DNA of 9,474 bases from a bacterium (GTDB taxonomy: Bacteria > Pseudomonadota > Alphaproteobacteria > Rs-D84): positions 1-9,474 of the forward strand of contig JAAVBR010000064.1 of assembly GCA_014802705.1 (NCBI GenBank), written 5' to 3'. Positions 1 to 5,610 of this stretch are shown here, one piece after another. A program made the translations under genes and the position numbers. The notes below the pieces were generated by a model, which was not told the origin of the DNA, made no database searches, and worked only from the letters and a program-made list of their open reading frames with translations. The stretch's first letter is position 1. Each line of letters opens with the position of its first letter.

Positions 1-283
1 AAATATTTTGTGGCGTCGTTCTTAAAATATTTGTGATGTAAATGGTGTGATGGATACATGCGCGGATCCGGAAATTTGAATTTCAAGAACGGGATTTGGG
101 ATTGTTTTGAGGATTGGATTTGTGTTCTGGTTTGATCGTGTTTCGAATCTGGGGTCTGAATGGTGTGGGCGTCGTGGTGGATGGATGTGGAATTTTTATA
201 GTTGTCGCCCTGCTTTATCAAAAATTTTTAATTTATTGATTATAGTTCATTATTTAAAATTTAAATTTTTATAAAAATAACAC

Positions 284-311
284 GAAAAACGCCAGATTTT
301 GGCGTGTTTTT
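284..311. terminator. Terminator-like hairpin, possibly bidirectional
   Basis: ACGCCA (289-294), loop GATTT and TGGCGT (300-305) form a perfect 6-bp stem. After one mismatch the pairing continues through flanking A and T bases. A T run follows on the plus strand (307-311), and the A run at 284-288 gives a T run on the minus strand, so it could work in either direction. It lies about 265 nt downstream of the minus-strand glycosyltransferase and could end that transcript, or it could end a plus-strand transcript from left of the window. The hairpin is short, so confidence is moderate. Confidence 0.5.
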
Positions 312-358
312 GGGTGTGTTTGTGGTGATTTTTGGGTGTAAAACATGGTCCAAAATGC

Positions 359-368
359 CGTCGCGACG
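359..368. repeat. Perfect 10-bp palindrome CGTCGCGACG in AT-rich DNA
   Basis: CGTCGCGACG reads the same on both strands. It stands alone as a GC-rich spot in a stretch that is otherwise nearly all A and T. It could be a protein-binding site or a short cruciform. No T run follows, so it is not a standard terminator. No function can be assigned. Confidence 0.35.
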
Positions 369-552
369 CATTATAAAACAATTTATAAAAATAAAATTAT
401 AACAAATTAATTTTATTTAATTATTTTATATTAAAAATACAATTTTATTGGGTGTTTTTGATCGGTTTTTTGTCGTTTGTAATCTAATTTATTAAATAAA
501 TAATGTATTATATTGTATTTAAATAATTATTTTTTAAATTTATTTTTTTGTT

Positions 553-572
553 GGGCGCCAAAAATGGCGCCC
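553..572. repeat. Perfect 7-bp inverted repeat just past the glycosyltransferase stop
   Basis: GGGCGCC (553-559), loop AAAAAT and GGCGCCC (566-572) form a perfect GC stem two bases beyond the stop codon of the minus-strand gene. Read in that gene's direction, the stem is followed by an A-rich run rather than a T run. It is therefore not a classical intrinsic terminator, though it may still protect the 3' end of the mRNA or help slow transcription. Confidence 0.45.
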
Positions 573-574
573 CG

Positions 575-1765
575 TCACCCTCTTCGGCCGACGGCATGTC
601 GGCCGCGTCTGGGGATGATGATATAGCCCAATTGCTGGATAAAAAATTCCAGGCGACGCCACGCGTTTTTGGCATGCGTGCGCCGAAATTGTCGCCATTG
701 TCTCAAATACTGGGACCATGTTGGGCGATCAAAGGCCAATTCCGGTGCGCTGTAATCAAAATTGTGATCATCAAAAAATTTGTATAAATAAGGGGTTGCG
801 CCAATAATTTGGGGCCGTGCAGAATAATGATTGGTGGGGATTCTTTCAATGCTGGCCCAGATTAAGATAAAATTCAGTCCTGTTATATGGTTGATTAAAT
901 TTTGGGCGCATAGATTGTCGTCCGTGCGCGTATTCCGCTTCATTTGAATAATGGTGCCGCCCGGTCGCATAAATGCCCCCAGATGCAACGCCGTACCGGC
1001 GCATCCCGCCAAATATTTACAGTTTTTGACATGGGCGATTTGATCCTGGATCGACATGGTTTCGGGATAGATAATTTTGTAGCCGTTTTGTTCAAAGATT
1101 TTTTGAATTTGTTCTTCGCCCAGTGTTTTTTCTTTGGGGCCCAGCTTGGCACGCGAAACGTAAATTTTATCGTATTTACATGATGTTGTGACATTTTTGG
1201 CAATGGTTTGAAAAACGCGATGCATGGCGTGGGATGCGATGCCGCGGGTGGCGTAAAACGCCTGTTTCGGGACATACAGGTCACGAAATTGTATCGGTTT
1301 ATTTGTGATAATAATGTTTTTCCGGGGAATCCCCAACAGGCCCAATATTTCGAAGGCATATTTGGCCAGTGTCGGTCGCCGCGTGTTGCAAAAAACAAAT
1401 TTCATATTTTTATATTTGGGATCCAGGCATGGATAAGTTCGAACCAGGCCATCGATCAAAAAGTGCCCGAAATGAAACCAAGAAAAATCGTCGCCGCAAT
1501 AGACGGCCGCCGTATTCATGCGCCGTACCTGTTTCGGATTCGGGGCGTCAACATTTGTATTCGCCATCCCGGTCAAGACCCCGTTCAAAGAATCGACCAC
1601 CAGATGAAACTGAGGATCCATTACCCCAACGGTGTCATGGGCAATGTCTGGGACGACGATGCCATGGGGAATATGGATGATACGCGGTTTGATGTGACGT
1701 ACGGATTGCGCGGCCGCTTTTTGAGAATAACGATCCGGCGCATATATGGTTGTATATGCTTGCAT
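575..1765 (-). CDS. GT61-family (DUF563) glycosyltransferase
   Basis: A 396-residue protein, probably a cytoplasmic glycosyltransferase that builds a cell-surface glycan; donor and acceptor are unknown. The family call rests on the GT61/DUF563 pattern: CGDDFSWFHFGHFLID near residues 90-105, KIYVSR near 200-205 (start of the second lobe), and CAGTALHLGAFMRPGG near 255-270, which matches the family's conserved loop before the final beta strand. The C-terminus is rich in Arg and Trp. The frame stays open upstream to an ATG at 2098, but those codons cross a hairpin-rich repeat and give Gly/Pro-rich sequence unlike a GT61 N-terminus. I prefer the ATG at 1765: it has AGGGA 7 nt upstream, like the gene starting at 4912, and lies downstream of a promoter-like TATGAT. 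The ATG at 1798 is an alternative but overlaps that promoter. Base use is more AT-rich than in the gcrA region, which may indicate transfer. Confidence 0.85.
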   Translation of the reverse strand: MQAYTTIYAPDRYSQKAAAQSVRHIKPRIIHIPHGIVVPDIAHDTVGVMDPQFHLVVDSLNGVLTGMANTNVDAPNPKQVRRMNTAAVYCGDDFSWFHFGHFLIDGLVRTYPCLDPKYKNMKFVFCNTRRPTLAKYAFEILGLLGIPRKNIIITNKPIQFRDLYVPKQAFYATRGIASHAMHRVFQTIAKNVTTSCKYDKIYVSRAKLGPKEKTLGEEQIQKIFEQNGYKIIYPETMSIQDQIAHVKNCKYLAGCAGTALHLGAFMRPGGTIIQMKRNTRTDDNLCAQNLINHITGLNFILIWASIERIPTNHYSARPQIIGATPYLYKFFDDHNFDYSAPELAFDRPTWSQYLRQWRQFRRTHAKNAWRRLEFFIQQLGYIIIPRRGRHAVGRRG

Positions 1766-1793
1766 GATAAGGTCCCTGATTTTCGATACCCAG

Positions 1794-1822
1794 ATCATAT
1801 GATTTGTTTCCGGGTTATGCAA
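1794..1822 (-). promoter_or_regulatory. Candidate promoter for the GT61 gene
   Basis: On the minus strand TTGCAT (1817-1822) is separated by exactly 17 bp from TATGAT (1794-1799). The -10 hexamer matches five of six consensus positions, and the -35 has only TTG. Transcription would start near 1787, leaving a leader of about 22 nt before the ATG at 1765 with its AGGGA site. This supports the short start and argues against the upstream ATGs being used. It is inferred from sequence only. Confidence 0.42.
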
Positions 1823-1854
1823 GACAAAAATCCCATTTTTTTTGTAGTGCCACG

Positions 1855-2090
1855 GGGGCGGTGAAACCGGCGGGGGGCGGAAAAGACCACCTCCCCCTTC
1901 GGGTACTCCTCCACAGGAGGAGAACTTATACCGTTCTAGGTTGACACTAAGTTCCCCTCCGGTGGAGGGGGCGGACCACCGCAGGTGGTGGGGAGGGTTT
2001 GGGTATAAACACCCTGAGGGAAACCCTCCCCGTCGACTAGCGTCGACGCCCCTCCCGCCGGGCCCCACAAATGGGCCCTGGAGGGGAATT
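1855..2090. repeat. Cluster of six GC-rich stem-loops (palindromic repeat element)
   Basis: Six perfect hairpins stand in a row: CTCCTCC/GGAGGAG (1906-1922), CCCCTCC/GGAGGGG (1954-1970), ACCACC/GGTGGT (1975-1989), an 11-bp stem GGGGAGGGTTT/AAACCCTCCCC (1990-2031) containing an inner GGGT/ACCC, CGTCGAC/GTCGACG (2031-2048), and CCCCTCC/GGAGGGG (2049-2086) with an inner GGGCCC pair. The CCCCTCC stem occurs twice. The layout resembles REP-like or other mobile palindromic elements more than a regulator or gene. On the minus strand the element is free of stops in the frame of the neighbouring glycosyltransferase. The boundaries are my estimate, and other genomic copies cannot be tested from this window. 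Confidence 0.65.
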
Positions 2091-2097
2091 TTTATCA

Positions 2098-2126
2098 TTG
2101 CACAAATCGGCGCAACGTGGTATAAT
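2098..2126 (+). promoter_or_regulatory. Promoter for the cysteine-rich protein gene
   Basis: TTGCAC (2098-2103), a 17-bp spacer and a perfect TATAAT (2121-2126) form a good sigma70-type promoter. It starts directly at the edge of the palindromic element. The transcript would begin near 2133 and carry a leader of about 100 nt that includes the 15-codon ORF at 2152-2199 before reaching the gene at 2237. The -35 keeps only the TTG of the consensus. Confidence 0.55.
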
Positions 2127-2150
2127 CCGTGGCGTAGAGCGTGATTTCAC

Positions 2151-2250
2151 TATGCCTAATCCAAAGGGACGTTTGCATACGACAATAATCCCAATATAAA
2201 AATCCCAGAAATCCGCACTTTTTATCCTCCGCTTTTATGCCTAATCCAAA
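2151..2250 (+). repeat. Imperfect direct repeat of a gene-start region
   Basis: The 15-mer TATGCCTAATCCAAA occurs at 2151-2165 and again at 2236-2250, an offset of 85 bp. Similarity continues weakly beyond it, as GTTTG then CGACAA in the first copy and GGTTTG then CGACAA in the second. Each copy contains an ATG opening a frame that reads MPNP. The offset is not a multiple of three, so the copies are in different frames. It looks like a partial tandem duplication around the start of the downstream gene, with decay of one copy. Confidence 0.7.
2152..2199 (+). CDS. 15-codon leader ORF, possible decayed copy of a gene start
   Basis: The ORF reads MPNPKGRLHTTIIPI and ends in TAA. It lies between the TATAAT promoter and the real gene, and its start matches that of the gene at 2237 (MPNP followed by GL after a short variable part). 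It has no clear Shine-Dalgarno sequence. It may be a relic of the duplicated start region, or it may be translated as a short upstream peptide that alters expression of the downstream gene. Translation is not demonstrated by the sequence. Confidence 0.25.
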   Translation: MPNPKGRLHTTIIPI

Positions 2251-2776
2251 CGTCGGTTTGTTTGCGACAAATGCAGCATGGGCCGTGGTGTGCGAAAAGA
2301 ATGATGATGTCAGTAATTGCAGCAGTTATCAACAAATCCAGGATTCGGAATGTGGCATAGAAGGTATTACAAAAACATGCACCGCCTGTAAAAGTGGCTA
2401 TGTACAAGAAAAATTTACCGTCGGCTATCAAACTGGATACAAGTGCGTCAAATACGTATGCAGTTCGTCCAACTGTTCCAGCGATAGCAGTTGGTCCAGC
2501 GGCGGCACCGGGTATCAGAAAAAGGTCAATCGCGGTTGTTCCAACAACAGTTGCGTCACCACCAGTACATCGTACCGATGCGCGGCGGGGTATTATGGCG
2601 CCGCCACCACAAACACGGTCCCAACGTGTACGCGTTGCCCCACGGTGGATGGCGTGACGGGAACATCGGCGGATGGTGCCACGAGCCAATCCGGGTGCTA
2701 TATCCCATCCGGCACAACGGGGAATGACACCACCGGTTCCTTTACATACACCGCCAACAGTTATTATTGTGGGTAA
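2237..2776 (+). CDS. Cysteine-rich repeat protein, probably a truncated surface protein
   Basis: A 179-residue protein of unknown function with 15 cysteines, many in CxxC or closely paired patterns: C48-x2-C51, C70-x4-C75-x4-C80, C101-x4-C106 and C131-x2-C134. It is very rich in Ser, Thr, Gly, Asn and Tyr. The C-terminal unit (about 131-178) runs from CTRCP through CYIPSGTTG to NSYYC, and CTACKSGY near 48-55 and CAAGYYG near 115-121 look like related units. This resembles extracellular disulfide-rich modules, yet the N-terminus (MPNPNVGLFATNAAWAVVC) lacks a convincing signal peptide. No good ribosome site precedes the ATG, and an in-frame stop lies at 2186. The gene may therefore be a 5'-truncated remnant, or be translated from a leader I do not recognise. 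A TATAAT promoter lies upstream and a strong terminator downstream. Confidence 0.6.
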   Translation: MPNPNVGLFATNAAWAVVCEKNDDVSNCSSYQQIQDSECGIEGITKTCTACKSGYVQEKFTVGYQTGYKCVKYVCSSSNCSSDSSWSSGGTGYQKKVNRGCSNNSCVTTSTSYRCAAGYYGAATTNTVPTCTRCPTVDGVTGTSADGATSQSGCYIPSGTTGNDTTGSFTYTANSYYCG

Positions 2777-2793
2777 CGGTCACATAACAGATA

Positions 2794-2827
2794 AAAAAAT
2801 CCGCCCTGCTCTTTGGGCGGATTTTTT
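2794..2827. terminator. Strong bidirectional intrinsic terminator
   Basis: AAAAAATCCGCCC (2794-2806) pairs perfectly over 13 bp with GGGCGGATTTTTT (2815-2827) around an 8-base loop. A T run follows on the plus strand, and the left A run gives a T run on the minus strand. It sits between the stops of two converging genes (2776 and 2834) and should end both transcripts. Confidence 0.92.
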
Positions 2828-2833
2828 ATTTTT

Positions 2834-4912
2834 TCAGAACGCCATGTCCGTATAATCCGTATCATCATAATAATAATCGTCGTCGTATGTCGGCGCCGGG
2901 ACGATCGTTCGACCCTGGGCCGATACGTCATAGACAGGCTTGTCAAACGGTGCGGGGGCGGCCGCCATGTCGGGCATCATGTTGACACCATTCTGGGGCG
3001 TTATATCAATGTCATCCGGCCCCATGTCCACGGTCTGGTAAATCACGTCGTCGGACACCACTGGCACGTCCACCGGGGGAACGTCCATATCTGTTTCGTC
3101 GTCCCAGGTCGGCCCCATATCATCCGTCGTCACCACGTCTGTGTCGGAAATGTATTCCGCCGTGGGGGCCAGATCCGGATCCGGCATCGGTTCAACAACC
3201 GGTACAGATCCCAAAAACGGATTATCGTTCCCCTGGGTGACCGGCGCGGGGGCGGTTTGCGCCACTGTGGGCACGGGTTCCGGTGTCGCGACGGTGATAT
3301 GGGGCCGGGACGCGGATGCCGTGGTGGTGGCCACCGGGGCTGCCAAATCGGGCACCGTGGCCGGGGCGCGTTTCTGGTACAGCCATAACGTAAAGATCGA
3401 CAGTGCGATTAAAATAATCAGCATAATATAATACAGTGCCGATGGGCGACCGGTACGTGTTGCCGCATTTTTCGGGGTGTCTGTTCCCGTAATCGGGGAC
3501 ACCGGGCGCATATCGGATGTGATGGGTGCCGGTGCAATGTCGGGCGTGGTGTCCGCCGCAACTGTTGTGTCAGACGCATCGGACGACAGCACGGGGGCAT
3601 CCGGAATCGGATCGATCACAGGCGTGACCGCGATTTCCCGGTCCACGACGGGGATCACCGAAATCGGGGCCGGTGTTTCGTCGGGGACCGGGGCCACGGG
3701 GGCTGCATCTGCAATGGGGATCATGGTGTCCAAGACGGGCGTTGAAATCGGTTCAAACACCGGGGCGATATTTAATTCCGCCGGCGCATCGATGGATTTT
3801 TCGGTTTTGGTTTCCGGTGGCACAAACGACAGGGGTGCCGGCGCAATATCGGGCGTGACGTCCAGGGGCTCAAATTTCACAACCGGTTCATCGTCGATCA
3901 CAATGTCGCGTACCGGTTCGACCTGGGTCGGGGCCGGCGTGGCCACCGCCCGGGTTTCGGGCACATCAAATTCGATGGGTTTGAAGGCGATCGCCTCGTC
4001 CATAATCTGGGGGTCGCGATCGAACAACGGTTGCACGTCATTCGGCACGGGGGCAATGGCGTCGTCGTCATCGTCCGTGTCGTCGGTCGCGTCGTCGTCC
4101 GCCGCCGGCATGGCCGGCACATCAATCGGCGCCATTTCGGTAAAGATGGGTGCGCCCGGCAAAGTGCCCCGCCCCGCCCCGGTTTCCGGGCGTGCCGCCG
4201 GCGCGTCGGGCGTCATATCCAAAATGCGTTGGGCGGCATCGGCATCCTCTTCGGCGGCGGCCAGGCGTCGTTGCGCGTTGATCAGACGCTTTTTCGCGCG
4301 ACGTAATTTATCATTGGTGGCGTCAATCTGAGCCTCGGTCCGCAGGATTTTGGCCGCCGATTGCTTGGTCGGTTCCCGACCGATGTCGCGGCGGTTTTGA
4401 GTCAATTTGGCGCGCAGAGCCTTGAGATGTGCGGTCAATTCCGCGATGGTATCGTTGGTTTTGACGATGGTGTCGCGGGCCTTGTCCGCGGTGGCGTTGG
4501 CCGCCACCAATCGTGCATGGGCCGACCGACGAATCGACGCATCCCGCACGGCATTTAATTCGGCCACGGCGTCCCGCGTATCCCCGCCATCACGCGCCGC
4601 CGAAATCAGGCGATCATACGCCCCCAATCCGCCGTATTCGATATCCAGTTTTTGATATTTATTGTCCCGCTTGGGCCGCACCGTTTCCAGGTCCATATTA
4701 TAATCATTGGCCAAGATATCGTCCCACTTGCGGTCACCCACCGGATTGATGACCAGCAAGACGTTCGGCTTGGTGGGGCCGACGGTCTGGTCCAAAACAA
4801 AGACCAATTTGCCCGCCGCATCGTAATAGGCAACGATGTCGTTCCCGGCGATATCAAAGGCGCGCGGCGTCAGCAATTGGGTGGGTTGGTTATTCTCTCT
4901 CGCGTTACTCAT
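2834..4912 (-). CDS. Single-pass membrane protein with coiled coil and acidic Pro-rich arms
   Basis: A 692-residue protein that I do not recognise. Residues 1-105 look folded (AYYDAAGKLVFVLDQ near 28-42). Residues 112-232 are rich in Ala, Arg, Asp and Leu with heptad-like spacing, so probably a coiled coil. Residues 233-490 are low-complexity and rich in Pro, Ala, Asp and Val, with an acidic run at 271-284. A transmembrane helix follows (about 492-511, ALYYIMLIILIALSIFTLWL), then about 180 residues of another Pro/Asp-rich arm ending in a Tyr/Asp-rich tail that closes with MAF. There is no N-terminal signal peptide, so the long N-terminal part is probably cytoplasmic and the C-terminal part periplasmic; positive charges on both sides of the helix leave the topology uncertain. 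AGGGA lies 8 nt before the ATG. The gene follows gcrA by 24 nt, so the two are probably co-transcribed. A scaffold, polarity or envelope-spanning role is conceivable but not shown. Confidence 0.8.
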   Translation of the reverse strand: MSNARENNQPTQLLTPRAFDIAGNDIVAYYDAAGKLVFVLDQTVGPTKPNVLLVINPVGDRKWDDILANDYNMDLETVRPKRDNKYQKLDIEYGGLGAYDRLISAARDGGDTRDAVAELNAVRDASIRRSAHARLVAANATADKARDTIVKTNDTIAELTAHLKALRAKLTQNRRDIGREPTKQSAAKILRTEAQIDATNDKLRRAKKRLINAQRRLAAAEEDADAAQRILDMTPDAPAARPETGAGRGTLPGAPIFTEMAPIDVPAMPAADDDATDDTDDDDDAIAPVPNDVQPLFDRDPQIMDEAIAFKPIEFDVPETRAVATPAPTQVEPVRDIVIDDEPVVKFEPLDVTPDIAPAPLSFVPPETKTEKSIDAPAELNIAPVFEPISTPVLDTMIPIADAAPVAPVPDETPAPISVIPVVDREIAVTPVIDPIPDAPVLSSDASDTTVAADTTPDIAPAPITSDMRPVSPITGTDTPKNAATRTGRPSALYYIMLIILIALSIFTLWLYQKRAPATVPDLAAPVATTTASASRPHITVATPEPVPTVAQTAPAPVTQGNDNPFLGSVPVVEPMPDPDLAPTAEYISDTDVVTTDDMGPTWDDETDMDVPPVDVPVVSDDVIYQTVDMGPDDIDITPQNGVNMMPDMAAAPAPFDKPVYDVSAQGRTIVPAPTYDDDYYYDDTDYTDMAF

Positions 4913-4936
4913 GATGGGTTCCCTGTGGTGCGTTGG

Positions 4937-5536
4937 TTATTTCTTTTTGGGCGGGGTGAATTGATACGCCTGTTTACAGTGTTCATAGCAATAGGGCTTG
5001 CCAACAAACACCGCATCCCCGCAGAAATGAAAGTCTTCGGAATCCGGATCCCCAATGGGCCAGCGGCACTGGTTGGGTTTCAGGTTCGCCATTTCCAGCG
5101 AATGTTGAATAATCCGCTGATGCATGGCCAGGTTTTTGGCCTGGGACTTGGCACTGCTACGCGGCGTGTCGGCCGTCTTGGCGGGCGCCGCCTTTTTCGT
5201 GGTCGCGGCCGGGGCCTTGGCCGCCGGGGTGCCGGTCGCCTTTTTGGCGGGGGCTTTTTTCGGGGCGACGGCCTTGGGTGTTGCCTTTTTCGGCGTTGCC
5301 GTGGCTTTGGCCTTGGGGGCCGGTGTGGCCTTTTTCGGGGCGGCGGCCTTTTTCGCCGGCGCGGGCGCGGCGGTGTCCGCCGCACTGGCCTTAGAATTCC
5401 AGCCCAGTCGGTTTAATTTTCCCACAACCGCATTCTTGGACAGGCCCAACCGCTTGCCAATTTCGGACGTCGACAGGCCCTTGCCCGTCAGGGCTTTGAG
5501 TTTTTTTAACGTGGCGTTATCCCAACCTTTGCTCAT
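4937..5536 (-). CDS. gcrA: GcrA cell-cycle regulator
   Basis: GcrA is an alphaproteobacterial transcription factor that binds the sigma70 RNA polymerase holoenzyme and activates promoters carrying GANTC sites methylated by CcrM. The N-terminus (1-48) is the typical helix-turn-helix: W5, then LSTSEIGKRLGLSKNAVVGK near 21-40 and LNRLGW at 41-46. The C-terminus (about 135-193) is the conserved sigma-interacting domain, with CRWPIGDP at 157-164, HFCGD at 170-174 and GKPYCYEHCKQAY at 179-191; its cysteines are 157, 172, 183 and 187. The middle (about 49-131) is an Ala/Lys/Pro linker resembling the histone H1 tail, which probably accounts for the protein's 199 residues being longer than the roughly 170 typical of the family. 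AAAGG lies about 10 nt before the ATG. The gene diverges from the prepilin peptidase gene, and its own promoter region contains a GANTC site. Confidence 0.95.
   Translation of the reverse strand: MSKGWDNATLKKLKALTGKGLSTSEIGKRLGLSKNAVVGKLNRLGWNSKASAADTAAPAPAKKAAAPKKATPAPKAKATATPKKATPKAVAPKKAPAKKATGTPAAKAPAATTKKAAPAKTADTPRSSAKSQAKNLAMHQRIIQHSLEMANLKPNQCRWPIGDPDSEDFHFCGDAVFVGKPYCYEHCKQAYQFTPPKKK
5185..5360. repeat. Degenerate short repeats encoding the GcrA linker
   Basis: The decamer GCCTTTTTCG and close variants recur at least five times, each followed by a G-rich spacer. On the coding strand they encode repeated (A/P)KKA units of the GcrA linker. Such internal repetition favours slippage, so the linker length probably varies between strains. 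Confidence 0.6.
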
Positions 5537-5570
5537 TTTTTAAATACCTTTGGGTTTATTATTATGCTAC

Positions 5571-5600
5571 ATTGTAACATAGTTACGAATCGAAGGGCAA
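5571..5600 (-). promoter_or_regulatory. Candidate gcrA promoter with internal GANTC site
   Basis: On the minus strand TTGCCC (5595-5600) and TACAAT (5571-5576) are 18 bp apart, and a GANTC site (GAATC on the plus strand, 5587-5591) lies between them. GcrA is known to act with sigma70 at promoters carrying CcrM-methylated GANTC near the core elements, so this arrangement suggests that GcrA or methylation state controls gcrA. A second possible pair, TTCGTA and CATAAT (5561-5566), would place the site at the -35. The -35 overlaps the ribosome site of the divergent peptidase gene. Confidence 0.4.
5574..5586. promoter_or_regulatory. 13-bp inverted repeat GTAAC-ATA-GTTAC, possible operator
   Basis: GTAAC (5574-5578) and GTTAC (5582-5586) are perfect inverted half-sites around ATA. 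They directly abut the GANTC site and overlap the candidate -10 of gcrA, between two divergent genes. A dimeric regulator could bind here. No specific protein can be named. Confidence 0.35.
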
Positions 5601-5610
5601 GGAGAAAAAA

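Larger units (their letters stand above)
1..574. other. AT-rich stretch without a supportable gene
   Basis: No open frame here has both a plausible ribosome site and protein-like composition. Positions 200-550 are extremely AT-rich, with long A and T runs. Positions 91-190 are instead C-poor and rich in G and T, with only about seven C in 100 bases. The structured elements I can see are a terminator-like hairpin at 289-311, a 10-bp perfect palindrome at 359-368 and an inverted repeat at 553-572, the last just past the stop of the glycosyltransferase gene. I see no tRNA cloverleaf, no DnaA-box cluster and no transposase remnant. It may be intergenic DNA, the 5' region of a gene leaving to the left, or an unrecognised RNA. 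Confidence 0.6.

Noticed and set aside
1..59. Minus-strand gene starting at the ATG at 59 and leaving the window
   Set aside because: One frame is open from 227 to the left edge, but only about 20 codons follow the ATG, the ribosome site is weak and the translation (His/Tyr/Lys-rich) is not convincing.
200..550. Replication origin in the AT-rich stretch
   Set aside because: I see no DnaA boxes of the TTATCCACA type, no clear TTAA-N7-TTAA CtrA sites, and no dnaA, dnaN or hemE neighbours.
1855..2090. CRISPR array
   Set aside because: The repeats are inverted hairpins of differing sequence, not regularly spaced direct repeats with unique spacers, and no cas gene is near.
1766..2098. N-terminal extension of the glycosyltransferase to an ATG at 2098
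   Set aside because: The added codons translate the palindromic repeat into Gly/Pro/Arg-rich sequence, a promoter-like TATGAT lies inside, and a better ribosome site precedes the ATG at 1765.
3477..4331. Long plus-strand open frame opposite the acidic membrane protein
   Set aside because: It is antisense to a longer, well-supported gene; its Ser/Gly/Ala-rich low-complexity translation is what the codon bias of the other strand produces.
4652..5543. Plus-strand open frames across gcrA
   Set aside because: They are shadows of the repetitive Ala/Lys/Pro linker and the GC-rich third positions of gcrA.
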